This document shows positions 14,399 through 21,136 of a DNA stretch of 21,136 bases, piece by piece (positions within the stretch are counted from its first letter, which is position 1; each line of letters begins with the position of its first letter). A program made the translations under genes and the position numbers. The DNA is from SIG299 sp051880375 (GTDB lineage Bacteria > Bacillota > Clostridia > Lachnospirales > Lachnospiraceae), in assembly GCA_051880375.1 (NCBI GenBank), contig JBJENV010000039.1:1-21136 (forward strand). The letters run 5' to 3'. The notes under the pieces were generated by a model. It searched no databases. It saw only the letters and a program-made list of their open reading frames with translations, and had not been told where the DNA came from.

Positions 14399-16033
14399 AT
14401 GAGCATATACCAAAGATACTGTCATGAAATTACCGATATAGACGGCAATTTACAGAAATTGACGGTTGATTATCCAGAAGACTTCAACTTCGGTTATGAT
14501 GTTGTTGATATAACTGCAGACGAAACCCCTGACAAACGTGCGCTTGTATGGTGCAATGTCGAGGGGGAAGAACACATCTTCACCTTCTCTGACATTAAAA
14601 AATACAGCAATAAAATGGCAAATGTTTTCCGACGATCCGGTATAGGTCACGGCGACCGTGTGATGCTTATACTTAAGCGACATTATGAATATTGGTTTGC
14701 GGCGGTGGCACTTCATAAACTGGGTGCCGTAATGATTCCCGCAACCCATATGCTGACGGTAAGCGATCTGATTTACCGTATAAAGGCTTCAAAGGTTAAA
14801 GCAATTGTCTGCACCTCACAGAACGAAGTACCGGAAAAACTTATCGAAGCGTTAAAAATGTCGGATATGACGGCAAAACTTTGGTGCGTACAGGGGGATG
14901 TTAAAGGCTTTGAAAACATCACCGCCGCCATGGAAACCGCAAGTGAAAAACTGGAGCGTGTTCCCACAAAGGCAACCGATCCGATGATGTTGTATTTTAC
15001 ATCCGGAACAACTGGTTATCCGAAAGGCGTTATTCACGAGCACAGTTATCCACTTGCCCATATCGTTACCGCAAAGTATTGGCAGCAGGCCGAGGATAAC
15101 GGGCTTCATTTTACCGTTGCGGAAACCGGCTGGGCAAAGGCGTCCTGGGGTAAAATATACGGTCAATGGCTTGTCGGCAGCGCCGTAATGGTATATGATT
15201 TTGATAATTTCGACCCCAAACAGCTTACTGCCGTTATTAACAGGTACGGTGTTACATCCTTCTGTGCGCCGCCTACGGTGTATCGTTATCTTGTCCGAAA
15301 GGGTATCCCGGATATGCCGACGTTAAGGCACGCTTCTACTGCGGGTGAGGTTCTGGCGCCGGAGGTGTTCCGTAAGTTCACGGAGCGCACCGGTCTCACT
15401 CTTCGCGAAGGCTACGGACAAACCGAAACAACCCTTTTGATGGCAAATTTCAGGGGAATTGACGCAGCCGAAGGTTCCATGGGAGTACCGTCGCCTTTCT
15501 ATAATATCGAGCTTCGAGATAAACAGGGAAATCCCGTCGGAGTGAATGAAATCGGAGAAATTGTGATTATCCCGGAGCGGCCCCGCAGACAGACGGGTGT
15601 ATTTACGGCTTATCTTGACAACGATGAGCAATATAACCATGTATGGCGCGGCGGTGTTTATCATACCGGAGATGCTGCGTATGCAGATGAAAACGGTCGT
15701 TATTGGTTTCACGGAAGGTTTGATGATATTATAAAGACCGGCGGATTCCGTGTAGGACCTTACGAGATTGAAAATGTTATTATGGAGCATCCCGCAGTAG
15801 TGGAATGCAGTGTTATCGGCGTTCCGGACGATCTAAGAGGTCAGGCAATAAAGGCTATAATCGTGCTCGGCCAAGGGTATGCACCGACAAAAGAACTTGA
15901 ACTTGAAATCAAAGAATTCTGCAATAAAAGACTTGCGGAGTATAAATGGGTGCGTATAATTGAATTTGCAGAAGAAATGCCGAAAACCATAAGCGGAAAG
16001 ATTCAAAAGAATGTTCAGCGAAATCAGGGGTAA
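14399..16033 (+). CDS. AMP-forming acyl-CoA synthetase, medium-chain (ACSM-like) type
   Basis: This 544-residue ANL-superfamily ligase activates a carboxylic acid to acyl-AMP and then acyl-CoA. It has the P-loop YFTSGTTGYPKGV (199-211), the adenine-binding EGYGQTET (337-344), HTGD (422-425), the hinge region GRFDDIIKTGGFRVGP and the catalytic Lys534 in the C-terminal KTISGKIQK. The overall pattern (YWFAAVALHKLGAVMIPATHML, GWAKASWGKIYGQW) matches medium-chain or butyryl-CoA synthetases rather than acetyl-CoA synthetase. AAGGAG lies 6 bases before ATG and the gene begins 2 bases after accA, so it is part of the fatty acid operon. The substrate is not determinable here; exogenous short or medium fatty acids are the most natural guess. 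Such a gene is not a standard member of fab/acc operons. Confidence 0.88.
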   Translation: MSIYQRYCHEITDIDGNLQKLTVDYPEDFNFGYDVVDITADETPDKRALVWCNVEGEEHIFTFSDIKKYSNKMANVFRRSGIGHGDRVMLILKRHYEYWFAAVALHKLGAVMIPATHMLTVSDLIYRIKASKVKAIVCTSQNEVPEKLIEALKMSDMTAKLWCVQGDVKGFENITAAMETASEKLERVPTKATDPMMLYFTSGTTGYPKGVIHEHSYPLAHIVTAKYWQQAEDNGLHFTVAETGWAKASWGKIYGQWLVGSAVMVYDFDNFDPKQLTAVINRYGVTSFCAPPTVYRYLVRKGIPDMPTLRHASTAGEVLAPEVFRKFTERTGLTLREGYGQTETTLLMANFRGIDAAEGSMGVPSPFYNIELRDKQGNPVGVNEIGEIVIIPERPRRQTGVFTAYLDNDEQYNHVWRGGVYHTGDAAYADENGRYWFHGRFDDIIKTGGFRVGPYEIENVIMEHPAVVECSVIGVPDDLRGQAIKAIIVLGQGYAPTKELELEIKEFCNKRLAEYKWVRIIEFAEEMPKTISGKIQKNVQRNQG

Positions 16034-16042
16034 TATGGGGAA

Positions 16043-17005
16043 ATGCGTATTATAATTGATGTTATGGGCGGCGATAACGCTCCCGATGAAATATTAAAAG
16101 GTGCTTTTTCGGCTGCCGGAAAATATAATATTGATTTAACTTTGGTAGGGAAGGCAGAGGCAATCAGCGGGCATACTTATCTGAATCGTATATCTCCGGA
16201 GAGAATTGAAACCGTTCCCGTCGAAAACGTTGTCAGAATGGATGACGACCCTCTGACAGCGGTGCACAAAAAGAAGGATTCGTCAATGATGGTAGCATTG
16301 AAGCTTCTCGCAGACGGGAAAGGGGATGCTCTTGTCAGTGCCGGCAACACGGGTGCATTATTTTCCGGCGCAACCATAATTGTCAAGCGTTCTCCGGGTA
16401 TAAAACGTGCGGCAATCGGTACGATGCTGCCGGGAACCAAACCCTGCCTGTTGCTGGATGCCGGAGCAAATGTTACCGTTACGGAGGATTATCTTGAGCA
16501 ATTCGCCGTTATCGGCGCTTTATATATGAAAAAAACCTACGGTATTGCATCACCCGAAGTGTGCATTCTTAATAACGGCACAGAAGACTGTAAAGGTACG
16601 GAGCTGCTGGTCAATGTCGGTAAAAGACTGAGAGAAAATCCGGATGTTAATTTTAAGGGAAACGTAGAAGCCTCGTCCGTAATGTTCGGAGCGTGTGACG
16701 TTGTTGTGTGCGACGGTTTTGCGGGAAATATCTTTTTAAAGGCAACAGAAGGCATGGGTAAATTTTTTCTGAAATCCCTGGATGATCTTTACGGCAGCGG
16801 TATGCTTTCAAAAATATCGTATAGGTTGATACATAAACGGATAACGAAATTTAATAAGCGTTTTGATTCCTCGGAGCATGGCGGGTCGCCGATTCTCGGA
16901 ATTTCAAAACCCGTAATCAAAGCACACGGTTCTTCCGATGCAAAAGCATTTGAAAATGCAATATATCAGGCAATGAGATTTGCGGAATCCGGATGCGGTC
17001 TGTAA
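16043..17005 (+). CDS. plsX: Phosphate acyltransferase
   Basis: This 320-residue enzyme converts acyl-ACP and phosphate to acyl-phosphate, the donor for PlsY in phosphatidic acid synthesis. IIIDVMGGDNAPDEILKGA at the N-terminus, SAGNTGALFSGATIIV, LLLDAGANV, NNGTEDCKGTEL and CDGFAGNIFLKATEGM are PlsX signatures. The ribosome site is weak (GGGGA very near the ATG), so it may depend on translation from the gene 9 bases upstream. As the last recognised gene of the operon it links chain synthesis to membrane lipid. No plsY or plsC is in the window. Confidence 0.95.
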   Translation: MRIIIDVMGGDNAPDEILKGAFSAAGKYNIDLTLVGKAEAISGHTYLNRISPERIETVPVENVVRMDDDPLTAVHKKKDSSMMVALKLLADGKGDALVSAGNTGALFSGATIIVKRSPGIKRAAIGTMLPGTKPCLLLDAGANVTVTEDYLEQFAVIGALYMKKTYGIASPEVCILNNGTEDCKGTELLVNVGKRLRENPDVNFKGNVEASSVMFGACDVVVCDGFAGNIFLKATEGMGKFFLKSLDDLYGSGMLSKISYRLIHKRITKFNKRFDSSEHGGSPILGISKPVIKAHGSSDAKAFENAIYQAMRFAESGCGL

Positions 17006-17006
17006 A

Positions 17007-17087
17007 ATGAATCAAAAACACGAACAAGTCCGGCATTACCTGCGGGCGAAAATTTACGCTAAATTTGAAAAACAATCAGATTTCTGA
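17007..17087 (+). CDS. Possible 26-residue basic peptide ORF behind plsX
   Basis: ATG at 17007 comes one base after the plsX stop, and the frame ends at TGA 17085-17087. The product begins MNQKHEQVRHYL, is rich in Lys, Arg and aromatic residues and could form an amphipathic helix. There is no good ribosome site, and its second half overlaps the promoter at 17065-17093, so it may be chance. It could be translated by coupling from plsX. Confidence 0.2.
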   Translation: MNQKHEQVRHYLRAKIYAKFEKQSDF

Positions 17088-17093
17088 TATAAT
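17065..17093 (+). promoter_or_regulatory. Near-consensus sigma-A promoter with an operator-like inverted repeat in the spacer
   Basis: TTGAAA (17065-17070), exactly 17 bases, then a perfect TATAAT (17088-17093). The spacer holds ATCAGA-TT-TCTGAT (17075-17088), a perfect 6-2-6 inverted repeat that touches the -10, a classic repressor position. It drives the PAS-SARP regulator, with a leader of about 55 bases. Confidence 0.75.
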
Positions 17094-17153
17094 GTATCAT
17101 GCAGATCATAAATCTCGACGGCAGGGGAGTGTTCTTCTGCAAAAGGAGTTGTT

Positions 17154-19157
17154 ATGAACAATATGTTGAACAATGCGGAGGACATTATCAGCCGGCAAAT
17201 CAGCGGTTTTCACCGGTATGCATTAAACGATCCCGTTCATTTGATTTATGTCAGCCGCAATCTTTGCGATATGGTCGGATACAAAGAGAGTGATTTGCTT
17301 CACGAAAAACGGGACCTTTACAAGCTTCTGATTCACCCCGCAGATCTCGAAAAGTATTCCGGGTTTATATGCAGTTTATCAAAGAAGGAGCAGACACTTA
17401 CCGCAGAGTACCGTATTATAAAAAAAGACGGCACTGTGATCTATGTAAGAGACACCGCCGTATCCGAGAAAACCGGGGACGGTACTTTTGTCGGGAGTTC
17501 TTTCCTTACAGATATAACCGATATTAAAAATGAAAACACCAACCTGCAGTTTTTGAAAGACACTATTCCCTGCGGATTTTTGAAATACACCTGCGAAAAA
17601 CAACCCCGGATAACCTATATCAATCAGACAATGATAGATATACTCCGCTTTCCGGAAATAAGCGACGGAGAGCTCGATTATCTCGAAATGTATAACAGCA
17701 ATATATTTCTTATGATACCGATGGAGGAGCGCCGCAGATTTTCAAAATATCTTAACCGTGTTTATTCCGCCGATTCACCAATTGCCGGCGAGATAACATT
17801 GCTTCGTTGTGACGGCACACGGGCTTATGTGTTCGGATGGGTAACAAAGATTGTAAACGAAGACGGTGCAGAGGAATTCCAAAGCGTTTGCATGGACATA
17901 ACCGAACGGCATAAGATGCGAAAGGCCGCAGAAACCAAGCGCTATATGAAGGCACTTACGGACGTTTATGACAAGATATTCGAATTCAATCTTGATGCCA
18001 ATACGGTAAAATGTCTGCATTGCGACGACGGTTCGTCTTTCAAAATGTTTGAAGATATTCCGATGCAGATCGACGAAGCGTTGGAAAAGTGGATATTAAG
18101 TGCCGTAGAACCGGATAACCGTGAAAGCATACGCAGTTTTTTTGGGGATTTCTGCCGGAAGAAGCTGTATGAGCAGGACACCAAGCCGCCTCAGATCACT
18201 TATAATGCGCGTTCTTCTGCCGGAGACATAAGACAGTACAGCGGAATTTTTATCAAGGTTGACGATTCCGTCAGTTATTATTGCTGCCGTCGTATTCAGG
18301 AAACGGTCAAAGAGAATATTTTACAGACGGAAAATGATGAGCTGAAGCAGAAAATTAAAGACCTTGTTACGCAGTTTTCCGACGGTATCGCCGCATTCGA
18401 AATTTCGGCGGAGGGCATGGTAAAACCCCTTTATGCCAGCGAAAATGTCTGCGAATTCTTCGGATATACGAAAAAAGAATGGATTCCCCTTACAGAGAAG
18501 TATACACCGATAGAAAACTTCGTCGCTTACAGCGAAGTAGCATACGATGATTTTGCGGAATTACTCAGGACCGGTGAAGCGGAGTTTACTTATTTCGATT
18601 ACGGAACCGAGACCGAACGCAGAATAAAGGCTATCTGCTCTCAGAAGGAATCAAACAGCAACTCGCCTAGATATGTTATGCTGTATCAGGCTGATGATAC
18701 CGAACCGGTCAATAAAAAAAGCTTGCCTGAGAACCGCACCGTCTCGATTCGCACCTTTGGTTACTTCGATGTATTTGTTGGGGATAAACCGATAGCGTTC
18801 CGCAACAAAAAATCCAAAGAATTACTTGCGCTTCTTGTCGATCGCAGAGGCGGATATGTCACATCGGAGGAAGCAATCGGTTTTTTATGGGAAGACGAAC
18901 CCGCAAATACGGTTACAATGTCGAGATACCGCAAGGTTGCCCTTCGCCTTAAAAACACGCTGGAGGAATACGGTATATCGGATATTGTCGAATCGGTTGA
19001 CGGAAAGCGCCGAATAGTTATGGAAAAAGTTCAGTGCGATCTGTATAACTATATTTCCGGTAAAACCGAATATGCACAACTGTTTAAAGGCAGTTATTTG
19101 ACCAATTACAGCTGGGGCGAAACAACATTGGGTGAATTGTCGAATAATTTGGAGTAG
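17154..19157 (+). CDS. One-component regulator: tandem PAS domains with C-terminal SARP/OmpR-type winged helix
   Basis: This soluble 667-residue protein starts at ATG 17154, 5 bases after AAAGGAG. PAS-like domains cover about residues 15-127 (ending FLTDITDIKNEN), 135-255 (ending CMDITERHKM), 265-385 (diverged) and 405-515 (PLYASENVCEFFGYTKKEW). Residues about 530-630 form an OmpR-like winged helix (VSIRTFGYFDVFVGDKPIAF, KSKELLALLVDRRGGYVTSEE, SRYRKVALRLKNTL). The tail LFKGSYLTNYSWGET matches the stretch after the winged helix in Bacillota SARP/AfsR-like regulators. It has no receiver, kinase or membrane segment, so ligand or redox sensing by the PAS array should control DNA binding directly. 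It follows plsX by 148 bases on the same strand and has its own strong promoter. Regulation of the adjoining fatty acid operon is inferred from position and from the phased repeats at 6450-6488. Confidence 0.8.
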   Translation: MNNMLNNAEDIISRQISGFHRYALNDPVHLIYVSRNLCDMVGYKESDLLHEKRDLYKLLIHPADLEKYSGFICSLSKKEQTLTAEYRIIKKDGTVIYVRDTAVSEKTGDGTFVGSSFLTDITDIKNENTNLQFLKDTIPCGFLKYTCEKQPRITYINQTMIDILRFPEISDGELDYLEMYNSNIFLMIPMEERRRFSKYLNRVYSADSPIAGEITLLRCDGTRAYVFGWVTKIVNEDGAEEFQSVCMDITERHKMRKAAETKRYMKALTDVYDKIFEFNLDANTVKCLHCDDGSSFKMFEDIPMQIDEALEKWILSAVEPDNRESIRSFFGDFCRKKLYEQDTKPPQITYNARSSAGDIRQYSGIFIKVDDSVSYYCCRRIQETVKENILQTENDELKQKIKDLVTQFSDGIAAFEISAEGMVKPLYASENVCEFFGYTKKEWIPLTEKYTPIENFVAYSEVAYDDFAELLRTGEAEFTYFDYGTETERRIKAICSQKESNSNSPRYVMLYQADDTEPVNKKSLPENRTVSIRTFGYFDVFVGDKPIAFRNKKSKELLALLVDRRGGYVTSEEAIGFLWEDEPANTVTMSRYRKVALRLKNTLEEYGISDIVESVDGKRRIVMEKVQCDLYNYISGKTEYAQLFKGSYLTNYSWGETTLGELSNNLE

Positions 19158-19217
19158 GAGTTAATCAGTATACCGGGTTAATTATTAAGCCGTAAAAACT
19201 CAAATAGCCTGTTGTTT

Positions 19218-19535
19218 ATGAATTATCCGGTCGATCTCCAAATCGGCGGCACAGACACCCGTATGCCGACGATAGCGCGTGAGGAAAGGAAAGATACCGC
19301 CCCGGTCGAATTCACGCCGTACAAGCCCAAAATACGGGGGCCCGGGACGGGCTGTGTCACCATGATTAACGACCACCTCTATGAAGGACGGTACACGCCG
19401 ACCAACGCCTACGGCAAGCGGGAAAGCCACAATATCTACGCAAAAACAAGAGAAGAATGTGAAGAAAAGCTCGCGGAAATGATTGTGCAGGTCAAGGCAC
19501 AAATCAAGGCGGAAAAAGAGAAAATGACAGGGTGA
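19218..19535 (+). CDS. Integrase/recombinase-associated DNA-binding domain fragment
   Basis: This is a 105-residue frame from ATG 19218 (a TTG six bases earlier is also in frame). The segment DHLYEGRYTPTNAYGKRESHNIYAKTREECEEKLAEMI, described here by its parts HLYEGRYTPT, IYAKTREECEEKL and the closing charged helix, resembles the N-terminal three-strand-plus-helix DNA-binding region of integrases and related proteins on Bacillota mobile elements. No catalytic recombinase domain follows and there is no ribosome site before the start. Codon use looks GC-richer than that of its neighbours. It is probably a remnant of a mobile element, or a small accessory gene. Its stop codon lies inside the terminator hairpin. 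Confidence 0.4.
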   Translation: MNYPVDLQIGGTDTRMPTIAREERKDTAPVEFTPYKPKIRGPGTGCVTMINDHLYEGRYTPTNAYGKRESHNIYAKTREECEEKLAEMIVQVKAQIKAEKEKMTG

Positions 19536-19555
19536 CCGCAAAAGTCACCCTGTCA
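19525..19555 (-). terminator. Terminator hairpin of the nitroreductase/radical SAM operon
   Basis: A 12-bp perfect stem (TGACAGGGTGAC/GTCACCCTGTCA) with a 7-base loop. On the minus strand it is followed by TTTTCTCTTTTT, so it most likely ends the minus-strand operon; on the plus strand only a short mixed tail follows. It overlaps the last codons of the plus-strand fragment. Confidence 0.8.
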
Positions 19556-19594
19556 AAATTTGAGGTGCAGTAGACAAAGATAAACTGGAAGTTG

Positions 19595-20476
19595 TCATTT
19601 TCTTTTCGCAGATTTTTTGATCATCTCGTGATAGAAGTAATTGACAATGACTGGAGGTGCCTCAAAAGGTCGTTTCATACTGTCATCGTCACGGATATAG
19701 GGAAGACATACATCTTTTGCGTACTCCCGAAGTTGTGCGTCAAGTGTTTCCCAGTACATTCTATTTCCGTGGGTATAGATTTCCTCATATAGCGAGATTA
19801 ACTCTGAATGCTTATCTCTGATATAGTCAAAAATCTCTGCCTTGTAACTGCCACGCAGATTGAGATTTTCCAGCCATATCAAATTACACTGCTCTCTGAC
19901 CCTTTCTATAATGGCAAAAACATCTGTAATACCGGGGAAGATGGGAGAAATAAAACAAGTCGTACGTATGCCTTCACCGTGTAACTTTTTCATAGCAGAC
20001 AGGCGGCGCTCAATGGATACGGCTTTATCCATATCATCCTTGAAGTCTTCATCCAGTGTATTGATTGAAAATCCTACCCGTGCATTTGGGAAGGTTTTGA
20101 TAAGGTCTATATCCCGAAGTACCAAATCAGATTTTGTTTGAATGCTCAGTTTGACCCCGCTGCCCTGTAACTGTTTCAAAAGTTCTCGTGTGCGGCAATA
20201 AGTTTCCTCCTGTGGATTGTACGGATCTGTGACTGTGCCGAAGAAAAACTCCTTGCCGGCATATTTCTTTGGATTTTTGATCTCCTGCCAGTGCTTCACA
20301 TCGAGAAACGAACCCCATTTCTCCGAATGTCCGGTAAAACGCTTCATGAAGCTGGCATAGCAATACTTGCAGGCATGAGGACAGCCCACATAGGGATTCA
20401 CGGCATAATCACAAACCGGAATATCTGTTTTATTGATAATGCTTTTAGCTTCTATCTCTTTTATAACCGGTTCCAT
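19595..20476 (-). CDS. SPL-type radical SAM protein (COG1533-like)
   Basis: This 293-residue protein has the radical SAM cluster motif CPHACKYC (Cys32, Cys36, Cys39, a CX3CX2C pattern) within NPYVGCPHACKYCYASFM. FFGTVTDPYNPQEETYCRTRELL, LSIQTKSDLVLRD and the later SINTLDEDF, TTCFISPIFPGITD stretches follow the pattern of spore photoproduct lyase-like 'DNA repair photolyase' proteins. The 4Fe-4S cluster should cleave SAM to a 5'-deoxyadenosyl radical; the substrate is unknown and a DNA-repair role is not shown. The start is one base after the nitroreductase stop (TAAGATG), so the genes are co-transcribed. Related radical SAM proteins are also carried on Bacillota mobile elements, which fits the nearby integrase fragment. 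Confidence 0.85.
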   Translation of the reverse strand: MEPVIKEIEAKSIINKTDIPVCDYAVNPYVGCPHACKYCYASFMKRFTGHSEKWGSFLDVKHWQEIKNPKKYAGKEFFFGTVTDPYNPQEETYCRTRELLKQLQGSGVKLSIQTKSDLVLRDIDLIKTFPNARVGFSINTLDEDFKDDMDKAVSIERRLSAMKKLHGEGIRTTCFISPIFPGITDVFAIIERVREQCNLIWLENLNLRGSYKAEIFDYIRDKHSELISLYEEIYTHGNRMYWETLDAQLREYAKDVCLPYIRDDDSMKRPFEAPPVIVNYFYHEMIKKSAKRK

Positions 20477-20477
20477 C

Positions 20478-21107
20478 TTACTTTTTCCATCTCCCGTAAT
20501 GCAGTTGCTTGTCTATATCAGGATAACTCTGCTCTAATTCTTTTTCATCGGGGTTAGCATAACCGATCCCGATAAATACGGGAATCATATATGTTGCCGG
20601 TACTTTTAATTTCGCCTTAACGATATCGTGTTCCTCATTCAATGGTATTCTCATGGAACAAGCTAAATCTTCGGCAGTTGCGGCTAAGAATATATTTTCT
20701 ATCACACACCAGATAGTAGAAAACGGATTCAGCTTTGATACATACTCACTGTTCAACTCCTTGCATTTAAACACCGGAATAATCACATACGGAGCTTCTT
20801 TCAGCATAGTGAATTGCCTTGGCATCGCATGAGCGTACATCTTCTGACCGAGCGTAACAGGATAAGGTCTTGGAACATTCAGGTATTTGTCAGCATCGAA
20901 TTTGTCAGCTATCTTTTTAGCGTATTCAAACGCATATTCTTTTTCTTCATCTGTTTTCAAAATTATATAATGCCAATTTCGATTATGATTCCAGGTGGGT
21001 GCCTTGTTTCCAGCCTCTAAAATTCGTTTTATAGCTTCAAAATCAACTTCTTTATCCAAAAACTCTCTTGCTGTTTTTCTTTTGCTAATAGCCTCATACA
21101 GTTCCAT
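20478..21107 (-). CDS. Nitroreductase-family flavoprotein
   Basis: This 209-residue protein begins MELYEAISKRKTAREF, the usual FMN-phosphate-contacting opening of the nitroreductase fold. NKAPTWNHNRNWHYIIL, IENIFLAATAEDLACSMRIPL and VFIGIGYANPDE follow the family order. It likely binds FMN and uses NAD(P)H; the substrate is unknown. The ATG at 21107 has GAGGA 8 bases upstream and gives the family N-terminus; a GTG at 21122 would add five residues. It is the first gene of a two-gene operon with the radical SAM gene. Its promoter lies beyond the window. Confidence 0.85.
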   Translation of the reverse strand: MELYEAISKRKTAREFLDKEVDFEAIKRILEAGNKAPTWNHNRNWHYIILKTDEEKEYAFEYAKKIADKFDADKYLNVPRPYPVTLGQKMYAHAMPRQFTMLKEAPYVIIPVFKCKELNSEYVSKLNPFSTIWCVIENIFLAATAEDLACSMRIPLNEEHDIVKAKLKVPATYMIPVFIGIGYANPDEKELEQSYPDIDKQLHYGRWKK

Positions 21108-21136
21108 TTTAATCATCCTCACAAATTCCGGTTTAT

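Noticed and set aside
17006..17064. Terminator after plsX
   Set aside because: No stem followed by a T-run was found, so the operon may read into the regulator gene; its own promoter starts at 17065.

Overview
The window reads as a chromosomal stretch of a Gram-positive, low-to-moderate GC Bacillota genome, most likely an anaerobic gut-type Clostridia. This is an inference from three things: an FMN-dependent FabK enoyl reductase with split acetyl-CoA carboxylase genes in one fab/acc operon, strong AGGAGG-type ribosome sites, and sensor families typical of that group. No rRNA, tRNA, CRISPR array or intact insertion sequence was seen.

Layout. (1) Positions 1-2051, minus strand: the N-terminal part of a secreted, repeat-containing surface protein that runs off the left edge. 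Upstream of it is a small receiver-like protein with its own promoter (2194-2577). (2) Positions 2776-6322, minus strand: a translationally coupled three-gene signalling operon. It encodes a multi-pass sensor with a degenerate kinase core, a HisKA_3-type histidine kinase and a NarL-type response regulator. It ends at a clear rho-independent terminator (2723-2762) and starts from a good sigma-A promoter (6363-6391). (3) Positions 6558-17005, plus strand: one tight operon encoding acyl carrier protein, FabK, FabD, FabG, FabF, AccB, FabZ, AccC, AccD, AccA, a medium-chain-type acyl-CoA synthetase and PlsX. Gaps are at most 10 bp and several genes overlap. (4) Positions 17154-19157: a 667-residue one-component regulator with about four PAS-like domains and a C-terminal SARP/OmpR-type winged helix, behind a near-consensus promoter that carries an inverted repeat in its spacer. 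(5) Positions 19218-21107: a small integrase-associated DNA-binding fragment without a ribosome site, then (minus strand) a nitroreductase and an SPL-type radical SAM protein sharing an operon and a terminator.

How they fit together. The central operon makes malonyl-CoA (AccABCD), loads it onto ACP (FabD), elongates it (FabF, FabG, FabZ, FabK) and passes the acyl chain to PlsX for phospholipid synthesis. FabH, the usual initiating ketosynthase, and the usual MarR-type repressor FabT are both absent from the locus. Instead the operon is bracketed by sensory genes: a divergent two-component operon on one side and a PAS-SARP regulator on the other.

The most interesting signal is in the divergent intergenic region. 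Three TGGAAC direct repeats lie at 11-bp and 22-bp intervals just upstream of a TATACT -10 element that has no good -35. That is the architecture known for SARP/OmpR-type activators, and the only such regulator in the window is encoded at the far end of the same locus. I propose a PAS-sensing, SARP-activated fatty acid synthesis locus; the link between regulator and site is inferred, not shown.
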